The notes under the pieces are model-generated. The model saw only the letters and a list, made by a program, of their open reading frames with translations. It was not told the origin of the DNA and did no database searches. Positions 23,557-32,627 of a stretch of 64,000 bases of DNA are shown piece after piece (positions within the stretch are counted from its first letter, which is position 1; each line of letters starts with the position of its first letter). Both the position numbers and the translations under genes were made by a program. The stretch is from Phocoenobacter atlanticus (lineage in GTDB: Bacteria; Pseudomonadota; Gammaproteobacteria; Enterobacterales; Pasteurellaceae). The stretch lies in assembly GCF_030764225.1 (NCBI RefSeq), contig NZ_JASAXH010000011.1; one strand, 5' to 3'.

Positions 23557-24375
23557 ATGAACCAATACGCTGTTTGGGGAAATCCTATTGAACATAGCCT
23601 ATCACCTAGAATTCATCAACTTTTTGCGGAACAAACCAATAAAAAAATTTCATACACGGCTATCTCTACAAATAAAGAGGAATTTAAAGCACAAATTTTT
23701 AATTTTCTAAAAAAACCAGGGACAAAAGGAGCAAATGTTACTGCTCCATTTAAAGAACTTGCGATGGAAGTGGCAGAAGAACATAGTGTTCCTTGCCTTA
23801 TTGCAGGTTCTTGCAATACCTTAGCGATTTTGGATAAAGGCATTTTGGTTGCAGATAATACTGATGGCATTGGATTAGTTACCGATCTCACTCGACTAGA
23901 TTGGTTACAACCCAATCAGAAAATCCTTATTTTAGGAGCTGGAGGTGCAACAAAAGGTGTGCTATATCCTCTTCTAACAGCAAAACAAAACATCACAATT
24001 TATAATAGAACCAGTGAGAAAGCGGTGACATTATCTCAAAAATTTGCAAAATATGGTGAAATTAATAGTACGACTCTTGATGAATTACATAATCAATCTT
24101 TTGATCTTATCATCAATGCTACATCCGCAGGACTAACAGGACAGCATATAAATATCCCCGAAACCCTTTTTAAAAATACTAACGTTTATGATATGCAATA
24201 TGCTTCAAATATGAATACGCCTTTTTTAAATTATGCAAAACAAAATGGTGCAAATTGTTGTCAAGATGGTTTAGGAATGTTAGTTGCTCAAGCTGCTTAT
24301 TCATTTTATAAATGGGAAAAAGTAATGCCTCAAATAGAGCCTGTTTTAAAGCAATTAAGAACTGAAATAAAGTGA
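23557..24375 (+). CDS. aroE: shikimate dehydrogenase AroE
   Basis: AroE reduces 3-dehydroshikimate to shikimate with NADPH in the route to chorismate, which feeds menF and pabB seen elsewhere in this window. The substrate domain has WGNPIEHSLSPRIH and GANVTAPFKE with the catalytic Lys, then DNTDGIG with the catalytic Asp. The NADP domain has ILILGAGGATKGV and the YNRTSEKA loop. Length 272 equals that of E. coli. It is the last gene of the yrdD-tsaC-aroE group. A USS-like GAAAGCGGTGACATT occurs at about 24018. Confidence 0.95.
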   Translation: MNQYAVWGNPIEHSLSPRIHQLFAEQTNKKISYTAISTNKEEFKAQIFNFLKKPGTKGANVTAPFKELAMEVAEEHSVPCLIAGSCNTLAILDKGILVADNTDGIGLVTDLTRLDWLQPNQKILILGAGGATKGVLYPLLTAKQNITIYNRTSEKAVTLSQKFAKYGEINSTTLDELHNQSFDLIINATSAGLTGQHINIPETLFKNTNVYDMQYASNMNTPFLNYAKQNGANCCQDGLGMLVAQAAYSFYKWEKVMPQIEPVLKQLRTEIK

Positions 24376-24464
24376 ACAATTTTATTACAATGGTGGATTT
24401 AAAAACAAACTGTTGATTTTACATTCAAACAATAAAAAAATAGCCTTTTTTAATAAAAAAGTAT

Positions 24465-24493
24465 TTGACGAGTTCTATCAAAATCAGCATAAT
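24465..24493 (+). promoter_or_regulatory. promoter of the tRNA cluster
   Basis: TTGACG (24465-24470) and CATAAT (24488-24493) stand 17 bases apart. A C-rich stretch (ACACCCCGC) follows the -10, resembling the GC-rich discriminator of stringently controlled stable-RNA promoters. It lies about 46 bases before the first tRNA. Confidence 0.75.
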
Positions 24494-24539
24494 ACACCCC
24501 GCAAAGCCGATATGGTAATGTGATTTAAAAATAAAAAAT

Positions 24540-24616
24540 GGCTATGTAGCTCAGCTGGTTAGAGCACAACACTCATAATGTTGGGGTCACAAGTTCGAAT
24601 CTCGTCATAGCCACCA
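24540..24616 (+). tRNA. tRNA-Met (CAT), elongator
   Basis: 77 bases with encoded CCA. The acceptor stem GGCTATG pairs with CATAGCC, and the anticodon loop is CTCATAA. The sequence follows E. coli elongator tRNA-Met closely rather than the initiator or the lysidine-modified tRNA-Ile. Confidence 0.95.
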
Positions 24617-24634
24617 TTTTTTTATTTTCAAGTT

Positions 24635-24719
24635 GCGGAAGTGGCGAAATTGGTAGACGCACCAGATTTAGGTTCTGGCGCCGCGAGGTGTGTGGGTTCA
24701 AGTCCCTCCTTCCGCACCA
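24635..24719 (+). tRNA. tRNA-Leu (TAG)
   Basis: 85 bases with encoded CCA and a long variable arm, as in class II tRNAs. The acceptor stem GCGGAAG pairs with CTTCCGC and the anticodon loop is ATTTAGG. It starts 18 bases after tRNA-Met, in the same transcript. Confidence 0.95.
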
Positions 24720-24747
24720 TTTTTTCGGTTTGTGTTTTTAAGATTAT

Positions 24748-24822
24748 TGGGGTATCGCCAAGCGGTAAGGCACTGGGTTTTGATCTCAGCATACCTAGGT
24801 TCGAATCCTAGTACCCCAGCCA
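24748..24822 (+). tRNA. tRNA-Gln (TTG), copy 1
   Basis: 75 bases with encoded CCA. The acceptor stem TGGGGTA pairs with TACCCCA and the anticodon loop is TTTTGAT. Identical in sequence to the copy at 24879-24953. Confidence 0.96.
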
Positions 24823-24878
24823 TCTTAATTTTAGTAAAAGATTCAAGTAAAGCTAACTTTGGTTAGTTTTTTTCATTT

Positions 24879-24953
24879 TGGGGTATCGCCAAGCGGTAAG
24901 GCACTGGGTTTTGATCTCAGCATACCTAGGTTCGAATCCTAGTACCCCAGCCA
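24879..24953 (+). tRNA. tRNA-Gln (TTG), copy 2
   Basis: Identical over all 75 bases to the first tRNA-Gln, 56 bases downstream. The spacer holds AAGCTAACTTTGGTTAG, an imperfect hairpin probably left over from processing. Confidence 0.96.
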
Positions 24954-25056
24954 TTTTATTTCTAAGTTATCCAGCCTTTTATACTCAAATAATTTGTAAA
25001 TTCTTATAAGAATCTAACCGCTTAATTTACTCTTTTCGACAATTACTTAAGCAAAT

Positions 25057-25091
25057 AAAAAAGCGTGCTGCTTTTAACAACACACTTTTTT
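25057..25091 (-). terminator. terminator after parC
   Basis: On the minus strand a G-U tolerant 9-bp stem (AGTGTGTTG / CAGCACGCT) is followed by TTTTTT. A-runs on both sides let it serve both strands, so it may also end the tRNA transcript. Confidence 0.75.
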
Positions 25092-25132
25092 CTAACCAAA
25101 TAATTAAATCAATATCGTTACACTACTACATA

Positions 25133-27382
25133 TTATTCATCCACAATCTCAACGGCTACATCAGCACTCAAGCCTCTTACAAGCTGTGAGCCTTTTCTTG
25201 CACGCTCTCCTCGATAAGTATCAATATCTGCAGGTTTTAACTTAATCTTACGTTTACCAGATAAAAATACTAAGGTGCTAGTTGGTTTAATTAATAATAC
25301 ACGTGCTAATAACTCACTACGCTCTTTCGCTGCTTTTGCAGAAATATTGATAATTTTATTTCCTTTACCCTTTGAAAGCGTTGGTAAATCACTTAATGGG
25401 AATACCAGCATTCGCCCTACACTGCTCATTGCCACTATCGATAATTCTTCTTCATTTTCAATTAGTTGAGGTGATAACATTTTTGCATTTTCTGATAAGG
25501 AAATCACCGCTTTACCTGCTTTATTACGAGACACTAAGTCCTCAAACTTACAAATAAAACCATAACCAGAATCTGATGTCATCAATACTTTTGTTTCGGG
25601 GCCAGCCATTAATACTTGCTCAATAACCGCACCATCTGGCAAGGTAATCTTTCCTGTAATCGGTTCACCTTGAGAACGTGCTGATGGCAATGACAAAGGA
25701 TCAACGGCATAAGAACGTCCAGTGCTATCAATAAAGACAACAGGTTGATTACTCTTACCATAAGCGTGAGATAAATAACCATCTCCTGCTTTATAGTTTA
25801 AACCCTGTACATCAATATCGTGTCCTTTTGCACAACGCACCCAACCTCGCTCTGATAAAATCACCGTCACAGGTTCAGTTGGTACTAAATCACTTTCTGA
25901 AATTGCTTTTGCTTCTTCACGTACCACAATAGGACTACGGCGAGGACTTGCAAAAGTTTTCGCATCTGCTTGAATTTCTTTTTTAATTAAGGTACTTAAA
26001 CGTCGCTCTGAACCTAAAATTAACTGTAAATGATCCCGCTCTTCTTCTAATTTTGATTTTTCAGATTGTAACTCGTGCTCTTCCAATTTTGCTAAATTAC
26101 GTAAACGTAAATTTAAAATTGCTTCTGCTTGAATATCCGTTAAGTTAAAGCGTTTCATTAACTCTACTTTCGGTTCATCTTCATTACGAATAATGGCTAT
26201 CACTTCATCGATATTCAAATAAGCAACTAACAAACCGTCTAAAATATGCAAACGTTTTAAGATTTTATCCAAACGATAATTTAAACGGCGAGTAACCGTA
26301 GTTCGACGGAATGCTAACCACTCAGTTAAAATCGTATCTAAACTTTTAACCGCGGGTTTACCGTCTAAACCAATCATATTCATATTCACACGATAGCTTT
26401 TTTCCAAATCTGTGGTCGCAAATAAATGCCCCATTAAACCGTCAAAATCAACACGATTTGATCTTGGTACGATCACAAGACGAATTGGATTTTGGTGATC
26501 AGATTCATCACGAATATCATCAACCATTGGCAATTTCTTATTTCGCATTTGATTGGCGATCTGCTCAATAATTTTTGAAGGCGAAGCTTGATGAGGAATA
26601 CCAGTAATCACAATCTCACCGTCCTCTTTTTCCCATACTGCTCGCATTTTTATTGAACCACGTCCTTGCTCATATATTTTTTTGATGTCAGCTTTAGGTG
26701 TAATAATTTCTGCTTTTGTTGGATAATCAGGACCTTGCACCACCGTCAATAAATCCTCAAGGGTTGATTTCGGACTATCCAATAACATCACACAGGCTTC
26801 TGCTAATTCATTAATATTATGAGGCGGAATATCAGTTGCCATACCGACTGCTATCCCCGTCGTACCATTTAATAAAATATGTGGCAAACGAGCAGGTAAA
26901 TATTTTGGTTCTTCTAAGGTACCGTCAAAATTTGGTTGATAATCAACGGTTCCCTGTCCTAATTCACCTAATAACAGTTCTGAAATTTTAGATAATTTCG
27001 ATTCCGTATAACGCATTGCAGCAAAAGATTTTGGATCATCTGGAGCTCCCCAGTTTCCTTGTCCATCAACCAATGGATAACGATAAGAAAAAGGCTGTGC
27101 CATTAATACCATTGCTTCATAACAGGCACTATCACCGTGTGGGTGGAATTTACCTAACACATCCCCAACTGTTCTCGCTGATTTTTTATATTTTGCAGAT
27201 GCATTTAGCCCTAATTCAGACATCGCATATATAATACGGCGTTGCACAGGTTTTAGACCGTCACCAATAAAAGGTAAGGCACGATCCATAATTACATACA
27301 TTGAATAATTTAAATACGCCTCTTCAGTAAAGCGTTTAATTGGCATTTGTTCAATGCCTTCGTAGTTAATTTCTGTTGTCAT
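25133..27382 (-). CDS. parC: DNA topoisomerase IV subunit A ParC
   Basis: ParC cuts and rejoins DNA to separate daughter chromosomes, working with ParE (not in the window). The N-terminal domain has ALPFIGDGLKPVQRRII, the HPHGDSACYEA segment and the active-site Tyr in SFAAMRYTESKLS; the coiled coil follows, and the C-terminal beta-pinwheel is shown by repeats such as RGWVRCAKGHDID and KIKLKPADIDTYRG. Length 749 matches E. coli (752). The Ser and Glu at the quinolone hot spots (HGDSACYE) are unchanged, so no known resistance change is visible. It is transcribed alone. Confidence 0.96.
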   Translation of the reverse strand: MTTEINYEGIEQMPIKRFTEEAYLNYSMYVIMDRALPFIGDGLKPVQRRIIYAMSELGLNASAKYKKSARTVGDVLGKFHPHGDSACYEAMVLMAQPFSYRYPLVDGQGNWGAPDDPKSFAAMRYTESKLSKISELLLGELGQGTVDYQPNFDGTLEEPKYLPARLPHILLNGTTGIAVGMATDIPPHNINELAEACVMLLDSPKSTLEDLLTVVQGPDYPTKAEIITPKADIKKIYEQGRGSIKMRAVWEKEDGEIVITGIPHQASPSKIIEQIANQMRNKKLPMVDDIRDESDHQNPIRLVIVPRSNRVDFDGLMGHLFATTDLEKSYRVNMNMIGLDGKPAVKSLDTILTEWLAFRRTTVTRRLNYRLDKILKRLHILDGLLVAYLNIDEVIAIIRNEDEPKVELMKRFNLTDIQAEAILNLRLRNLAKLEEHELQSEKSKLEEERDHLQLILGSERRLSTLIKKEIQADAKTFASPRRSPIVVREEAKAISESDLVPTEPVTVILSERGWVRCAKGHDIDVQGLNYKAGDGYLSHAYGKSNQPVVFIDSTGRSYAVDPLSLPSARSQGEPITGKITLPDGAVIEQVLMAGPETKVLMTSDSGYGFICKFEDLVSRNKAGKAVISLSENAKMLSPQLIENEEELSIVAMSSVGRMLVFPLSDLPTLSKGKGNKIINISAKAAKERSELLARVLLIKPTSTLVFLSGKRKIKLKPADIDTYRGERARKGSQLVRGLSADVAVEIVDE

Positions 27383-27485
27383 TTTATTTTTCTGTAAATT
27401 TAAAGTGAAATTTTGTGGCTAAGTATAGCAATTTTTTAATGTAAATTCTGTTTATATAGTGACAACTTATTAAATCATCACCCCT

Positions 27486-27596
27486 GAACAACTCATAAAA
27501 ATCCCCCATCCGATAAAATAATAGTACTTCAGGATCTTCTGCTTTTAATGTGAGGTATTTGTTCCATCAGGTGTATGATGTGTCTAAATTTGTCAT
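27486..27596 (-). pseudogene. mutS: relic of the mutS N-terminus
   Basis: Minus-strand translation from the ATG at 27596 reads MTNLDTSYT, stop, WNKYLTLKAEDPEVLLFYR and then MGDFYELF. The LTLKAEDPEVLLFYRMGDFYELF part (27486-27557) is the hallmark N-terminal mismatch-binding segment of MutS, including the GDFYELF with its Phe-X-Glu reading-head context. The expected HTPMMEQ is present only with two compensating frame slips (HTP at 27569-27577) and an in-frame stop. Homology ends soon after FYELF. The remaining 720 or so codons are gone. It lies in the 397-base gap between rnb and parC. Confidence 0.85.
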
Positions 27597-27696
27597 TGTG
27601 AGAATTAATTTATAATTAAACCTATTTAATTCAATAGGTTAATATTTTTTATTTTGTAAATTATGTGAAAAATTAGATCGTTATGATAGCATATAA

Positions 27697-27719
27697 GACA
27701 GGGCATACCCTGCCTCTAC
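27697..27719. repeat. small GGCAT hairpin, dispersed family
   Basis: GACAGGGCATACCCTGCCTCTAC is a diverged member of the hairpin family built on ACAGGGCATGCCCTGT. Together with the mutS relic it is what fills 27383-27779; a USS (TTTGCAAATTTTTATTAG with ACCGCTT) lies at about 27731-27766. Confidence 0.65.
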
Positions 27720-27779
27720 GATCGTAGATTAAATTTGCAAATTTTTATTAGAATGTAACCGCTTATTTTTATAAATCAT

Positions 27780-29762
27780 TTATTCCACAATATTTCCAAT
27801 AATACTTCTGGTTTCCATACGTACTTGGGTTAATTTTACTTTAACACTCTGTCCAACTTGATAGGCTTTTTCATCTTTGATATAAAGAGCTAATTCTTCT
27901 TGTCGGAAGTTCATTTCATCTTTATTTGGATGCAATGTGGAGTTTGGCACAAAAATCATTGCACCATTTTCAATGACTTTAACACGTAATCCACCACGAG
28001 AAACATCTACGATTTCTGCATCAAATTCCATATTTTTCTCAACCATTGGCTCAAGATAACGGGCATATAACCAATCTGAAATATCTCGCTCTACCATTCG
28101 GTTTTGTTTACGGGCTTCTTGTAAACGAGCCAAAATATCTTCTTCTACAGGTTGTGTCGGCTGTTGTGCTAGTGTTTGTTTGATTAAACGATGATTTACC
28201 ATATCGCCGTATTTTCTGATTGGTGATGTCCAAGTCGCATAATGGGTAATCCCTAAACCAAAATGTGGTGCAGCTTGATTTTTAAATTCTGCAAAAGTGA
28301 GATAACGGCGTAAGCGTAGTTCTAAAAAGCTCTCATCGTGTTGGTCAATATCACGACGCATTTCACAATAACCTTCAAGCGTCGCTAAACGCTCAACACT
28401 ATAACGTGCTTCTAATTCTTCACTGTTTTCAGGCGTACCTAAGGTGGCGATTAAAAACTCTTTGGCAAGTTTGTAATTTTTAGGATCAAAACCTAAATGG
28501 GTGTTGAAAATCCCTGTTTTTGCATTTTTTTCTAAATATTTACCCGCTTCAATATTGGCGATAATCATCGCTTCTTCAATCATTTGATTTGCTATGCGAC
28601 GAGGTTCAAGATGAATATCAACCACATCTCCCTGCTCATTTAATTCAAAGGCATAATCACCCTGCTCTTTGAAAATCAAGGCATTTTTTTCACGCCACTG
28701 CATTCTTGCTTGGGTAAATTGGTGTAACCAATCAATTTGTTGTTTAATCACTTCATTTTCAGGTTGCCACGCATTTTCTTGCTGTTCTAAATAATCAGAT
28801 ACGTTGTCATAAGCCAATTTAGCTTTTGATTTCACCCACGCAAGGGTAAAGACGGTTTCTGCTGTGACATTCCCTTCTAAATCAGTAATAATTTCGCCCA
28901 CTAATGCAGGACGTTTTTCATCCGCAACCAATGAACATAAATCATCAGAAAGTTCACGAGGTAGCATTGGAATATTAAAACCCGGTAAATAATTGGTAAA
29001 ACAACGTTGGCGAGCTTCTTTTTCAAGGCTTGAATTTTGTGGGATATAAGCAGTTGGATCGGCAATCGCCACCATTAAACGCCATCCTGTTTGAGTGTTA
29101 TTTTCAAGGATTGGCTCAATACACAACGCATCGTCCATATCTTTGGTTGTTCCTGAATCAATCGTGGTAAAATTTAAATCCGTTAAATCTTTACGTTCAA
29201 TTTCATCTTGCAACTCATAACTTTCTAACCCTTTTACTGCTTCACGGGGTTGTTCGTGACGAATAAGACTCACCCACCAAGGTGCATAATGATCTTCTGC
29301 TTCGCAAATAAATTGGGTGACTTGAGCAAATAAAAAACGATCATCTCGTAAAGGATGTGTTTTTAATTCTGCCACAACCCAGTCATTTTCCTGTAATTTT
29401 TGCGTGACTTTTTTATTGTTTACGTTAGCAGAAATTAGCGGTTTAATATTTGGATGATCGACCGCAAGTTGTAAACGCCCCTCACGATTAAATTTAACCC
29501 TTGCCACAAAACGTGTCAGCATAGGTTCAATCAGCTCTTCAATATCTACTCGTTCCTTTTCACCATCAACGACAACAGAGGCTTTTACTTTATCACCGTG
29601 CATTACTTTTTTCATTTCTTGGGGTGGGATAAAGTAACTTTTTTTATCGCATTCTAAAAAACCATAGCTTTTATCAGTGGCTTTTACAAAACCTTCAACG
29701 AAAGTTTTATTAGAGTGCATTTGTTGTTTAAGTTGTGCTAACAGAGGGTTATCTTGGAACAT
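27780..29762 (-). CDS. rnb: exoribonuclease II Rnb
   Basis: RNase II degrades single-stranded RNA from the 3' end. The start MFQDNPLLAQLKQQM and the segment SYFIPPQEMKKVMHGDKVKA are those of E. coli Rnb, not of RNase R. Two cold-shock domains fill residues 1-170, the RNB catalytic domain has TIDSGTTKDMDDALCI with the metal Asp residues and LPRELSDDLCSLV, and a C-terminal S1 domain begins near 560 (MEFDAEIVDVSRGGLRVKV). Length 660 compares with 644 in E. coli. It is a single gene. Confidence 0.95.
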   Translation of the reverse strand: MFQDNPLLAQLKQQMHSNKTFVEGFVKATDKSYGFLECDKKSYFIPPQEMKKVMHGDKVKASVVVDGEKERVDIEELIEPMLTRFVARVKFNREGRLQLAVDHPNIKPLISANVNNKKVTQKLQENDWVVAELKTHPLRDDRFLFAQVTQFICEAEDHYAPWWVSLIRHEQPREAVKGLESYELQDEIERKDLTDLNFTTIDSGTTKDMDDALCIEPILENNTQTGWRLMVAIADPTAYIPQNSSLEKEARQRCFTNYLPGFNIPMLPRELSDDLCSLVADEKRPALVGEIITDLEGNVTAETVFTLAWVKSKAKLAYDNVSDYLEQQENAWQPENEVIKQQIDWLHQFTQARMQWREKNALIFKEQGDYAFELNEQGDVVDIHLEPRRIANQMIEEAMIIANIEAGKYLEKNAKTGIFNTHLGFDPKNYKLAKEFLIATLGTPENSEELEARYSVERLATLEGYCEMRRDIDQHDESFLELRLRRYLTFAEFKNQAAPHFGLGITHYATWTSPIRKYGDMVNHRLIKQTLAQQPTQPVEEDILARLQEARKQNRMVERDISDWLYARYLEPMVEKNMEFDAEIVDVSRGGLRVKVIENGAMIFVPNSTLHPNKDEMNFRQEELALYIKDEKAYQVGQSVKVKLTQVRMETRSIIGNIVE

Positions 29763-29794
29763 AAGTTTCCTTTAAATATAATAATATAACGAAA

Positions 29795-29814
29795 AGACAA
29801 GGCATGCCTTGTCT
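29795..29814. repeat. perfect 20-bp palindrome AGACAAGGCATGCCTTGTCT
   Basis: A member of the same scattered family with GGCATGCC at its centre, followed by CTCTAC as in the other copies. It lies 33 bases upstream of the rnb start, within its leader or promoter. Confidence 0.75.
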
Positions 29815-29933
29815 CTACAAATGGTAAAATTGATGTTTATAAAAACTCAACTATCTTAATTGATCTAATTCTATCACTATTAGAATAAAAAATATATTTC
29901 TCTATTTTTGACTGTATTCGTTGGCATAAAAAA

Positions 29934-29953
29934 ACACCTCAATGTTGAGGTGT
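29934..29953 (-). terminator. intrinsic terminator on the minus strand
   Basis: A 9-bp perfect stem (ACACCTCAA with its complement) with a 2-base loop is followed on the minus strand by seven T residues. It is placed to stop asd transcripts before rnb, although it is about 280 bases after the asd stop, with the palindromic cassette in between. Confidence 0.75.
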
Positions 29954-30020
29954 AATTAAATTTGCAAATTTTAAATAGAATGTTACCGCTTAAACAAGGC
30001 AAGATTGGACTTGAAGTTCA

Positions 30021-30165
30021 TTCCCCCCCTCCTAACCTCCCCCCGCAAGCGGAGGGAGGAATGATTACATAAGATAAAATTCGCTCCTCCGCTTACTAGG
30101 AGGAATGGCTACATAAACTAAAAATTCCCTCCTCCGCTTGCGGGGGAGGGCTAGGGAGGGGGAAA
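30021..30165. repeat. three-part C/G-rich palindromic cassette, copy 2
   Basis: The block reads TTCCCCCCCTCCTAACCTCC, CCCCGCAAGCGGAGGGAGGA, a middle module CTCCTCCGCTTACTAGGAGGA and a final CTCCGCTTGCGGGGGAGGGC running to GGGAGGGGGAAA. It has the same ends and module order as the copy at 4371-4537, with the arms reassorted. It occupies most of the 474-base gap between rnb and asd. Confidence 0.8.
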
Positions 30166-30236
30166 GATTACTAAAAAAATCAATAGTTCAAAATATGCTG
30201 TCTCTTTAACCGCTTAAACATCATCATTTACACTTT

Positions 30237-31346
30237 TTAAACCAACTGCATCAATACTCTACGCACAGGCTCTGCGGCACCCCATAATAATTGGTCACCG
30301 ACTGTGAAAGCAGATAAATACTCACCACCCATATTTAATTTACGTAAACGTCCTACAGGAATGCTCAACGTTCCTGTAACTTTCGCTGGGGTAAGTTCTT
30401 TTAAGGTTGCTTCTTTTTCATTTGGAATGACTTTTACCCATTCATTGTGGCTTGCTAAAATTTCTTCAATTTCAGCTAATGGCAAATCTTTTTTCATTTT
30501 GATGGTAAAAGCCTGACTATGACAACGCAATGCACCAATTCGCACACATAAGCCATCAATCGCAATTGGATCATCACTTAACCCTAGAATTTTATTGGTT
30601 TCGACATAGCCTTTCCACTCTTCTTTAGTTTGACCATTATCTAACAAAGCATCGATCCACGGAATTAAACTGCCACCTAAAGGAGCACCAAAGTTCTCAG
30701 TAGGGAAACTATCTTGTTGCATTCTTGCGGTTACTTTACGTTCAATATCTAAAATAGCACTGGCTGGATTATCTAATTCATCTGAAACGACATTTTTTAA
30801 TTCGCCCATTTGAGTTAGTAATTCACGCATATTTTTAGCCCCTGCACCACTCGCCGCTTGATAAGTTGCTACAGAGACCCATTCCACTAAATCTTTTTCA
30901 AATAAACCACCTAATGCCATCAACATTAAACTTACGGTACAATTTCCGCCCACAAAGGTTTTCACCCCTTTGTTAACTCCTTCATCGATCACTTTTTGAT
31001 TGACAGGATCAAGAACAATAATTGCTTCCTCTTTCATTCGCAATGTTGAAGCCGCATCAATCCAATAGCCATTCCAACCTGTTGCACGTAATTTAGGATA
31101 AATTTCTGAAGTGTAATCCCCTCCTTGACAAGTGACAACAATATCTAATTTTTTTAATTCTTCAATATCAAAGGCATTTTTTAATTGACCAGCTTGTTTA
31201 CCACCAAATTCTGGAGCGGATTGCCCCGCTTGTGATGTCGTGAAATAAATAGGATTAAAGCGAGCAAAATCTTGCTCTTGTTCCATTCTATCCATTAACA
31301 CCGAGCCAACCATTCCACGCCAACCAACTAAACCCACATTTTGCAT
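30237..31346 (-). CDS. asd: aspartate-semialdehyde dehydrogenase Asd
   Basis: Asd reduces aspartyl phosphate to the semialdehyde with NADPH, the branch point to lysine, diaminopimelate, threonine and methionine. The NADP site is VGLVGWRGMVGSVLM, the active-site Cys is in VGGNCTVSLMLMALGG, and the His is in RIGALRCHSQAF. Length 369 matches the gammaproteobacterial form (E. coli 367). Its ATG follows AAGGAGTATAAC. The 192 bases upstream, shared with the divergent alr gene, show no lysine riboswitch. Confidence 0.95.
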   Translation of the reverse strand: MQNVGLVGWRGMVGSVLMDRMEQEQDFARFNPIYFTTSQAGQSAPEFGGKQAGQLKNAFDIEELKKLDIVVTCQGGDYTSEIYPKLRATGWNGYWIDAASTLRMKEEAIIVLDPVNQKVIDEGVNKGVKTFVGGNCTVSLMLMALGGLFEKDLVEWVSVATYQAASGAGAKNMRELLTQMGELKNVVSDELDNPASAILDIERKVTARMQQDSFPTENFGAPLGGSLIPWIDALLDNGQTKEEWKGYVETNKILGLSDDPIAIDGLCVRIGALRCHSQAFTIKMKKDLPLAEIEEILASHNEWVKVIPNEKEATLKELTPAKVTGTLSIPVGRLRKLNMGGEYLSAFTVGDQLLWGAAEPVRRVLMQLV

Positions 31347-31538
31347 TTGTTATACTCCTTAAATTTTTTATTGTGTTTGCAACTTTCGATTGTATAAGAT
31401 TTTTGATTAAAAACAATACTCTTATGTTATTTACAATAAAAATCTTATTTAGTTTGGTTTGTATTTCTATAAAATTTTATTTTGAAGTATAATTCTTTAT
31501 CTAACCCAAATTCTAAAAATACACAAATGGAATGATAA

Positions 31539-32627
31539 ATGAAATCCGCAATACTTACGCTTAATACAACAGCATTGCATAATAATATAAAACGTATCAA
31601 AAGCTTAGCACCAAACAGTAAGCTTTGTTCCGTCATTAAAGCGAATGGTTATGGTCAAACTATTCCTCATTTAATTAACACTTTAAAAAATAAAGTTGAT
31701 GCTTTTGCTGTCGCACGTATTTCTGAGGCAATGACTATTCGTCAACTTGATTATCAAGGTACGGTTTTATTATTAGAAGGATTTTTTAATGAAAGAGAAT
31801 TACAACAAGTTGTTAAAAAAAATTTAGATACAGTAGTTCATAATTTTGAACAAATTGAGATGATTGAAAATTTGCAAAAAGTAAATAAAATCATACCGCT
31901 TCCTATTAATGTTTGGATAAAAATTGATACAGGAATGCACCGTTTAGGTTTTCAACCTGAAGATGTCGATAACGCCTTTCAACGTTTAGAGAAATGTGAA
32001 TTTGTAGGTCAAATTCGTTTTATTTCTCATTTCAGTTGTGCTGATGAACCTGAAAATGATTATTCTAAAAAACAAATTTGTTGTTTTGAAAAAGCGACTG
32101 AAGGTTATACCAATGAACGCAGTATGGCAGCATCAGGGGGGATTTTATATTGGTCACAATCCCATTATGATTGGATCCGAGCTGGAATTATTCAACAGGG
32201 GATTTCACCTAACTATACCCCTATTAAAGAACTCGGTTTTCAACCAACAATGACCCTTTCCTCGACACTGATTGCGGTGAGAAAACACCGTGCGGGTGAG
32301 CCAGTAGGCTATGGTAACTATTGGGTCAGTGAAAAAGATACAAAACTTGGTGTAGTTGCCATTGGTTATGGAGATGGTTACCCTCGCAATGCACCTTATG
32401 GAACACCAGTTTGGGTGAATGGTCGTAAAGTACCTATTGTGGGGCGAGTTTCAATGGATATGCTTACCGTAGATTTAGGCATTGATAGTACCGACAAAAT
32501 GGGAGATAAAGTTATTTTATGGGGCGAAGAATTACCCATTGAAGAAGTTGCAAAAGCGATTGGTGTGATTAATTATGAATTGGTGACTCAAATTACCCCA
32601 CGAGTAGATATTGAGTATAAAGCGTAA
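31539..32627 (+). CDS. alr: alanine racemase Alr
   Basis: Alr interconverts L- and D-alanine for peptidoglycan. The PLP lysine is in CSVIKANGYGQTI (about residue 35), and the catalytic Tyr on the other face is in PVGYGNYWVSEKDTKLGVVAIGYGDGYPR. Residue VGRVSMDMLTVDLG marks the C-terminal beta domain. Length 362 is standard. Motifs usually seen as KANAYGHG and RPGIALYG here read KANGYGQT and RAGIIQQG, changes outside the catalytic residues. It overlaps recO by one base (TAATG). Confidence 0.92.
   Translation: MKSAILTLNTTALHNNIKRIKSLAPNSKLCSVIKANGYGQTIPHLINTLKNKVDAFAVARISEAMTIRQLDYQGTVLLLEGFFNERELQQVVKKNLDTVVHNFEQIEMIENLQKVNKIIPLPINVWIKIDTGMHRLGFQPEDVDNAFQRLEKCEFVGQIRFISHFSCADEPENDYSKKQICCFEKATEGYTNERSMAASGGILYWSQSHYDWIRAGIIQQGISPNYTPIKELGFQPTMTLSSTLIAVRKHRAGEPVGYGNYWVSEKDTKLGVVAIGYGDGYPRNAPYGTPVWVNGRKVPIVGRVSMDMLTVDLGIDSTDKMGDKVILWGEELPIEEVAKAIGVINYELVTQITPRVDIEYKA

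Noticed and set aside
24760..24766. AAGCGGT uptake core inside tRNA-Gln
   Set aside because: The bases are fixed by the tRNA D-arm, occur in E. coli tRNA-Gln too, and lack the flanking box.
25133..27382. Quinolone resistance changes in parC
   Set aside because: The hot-spot residues in HGDSACYE are the wild-type Ser and Glu.
31347..31538. Lysine riboswitch upstream of asd
   Set aside because: The region is short, AT-rich and shows no conserved riboswitch helices.
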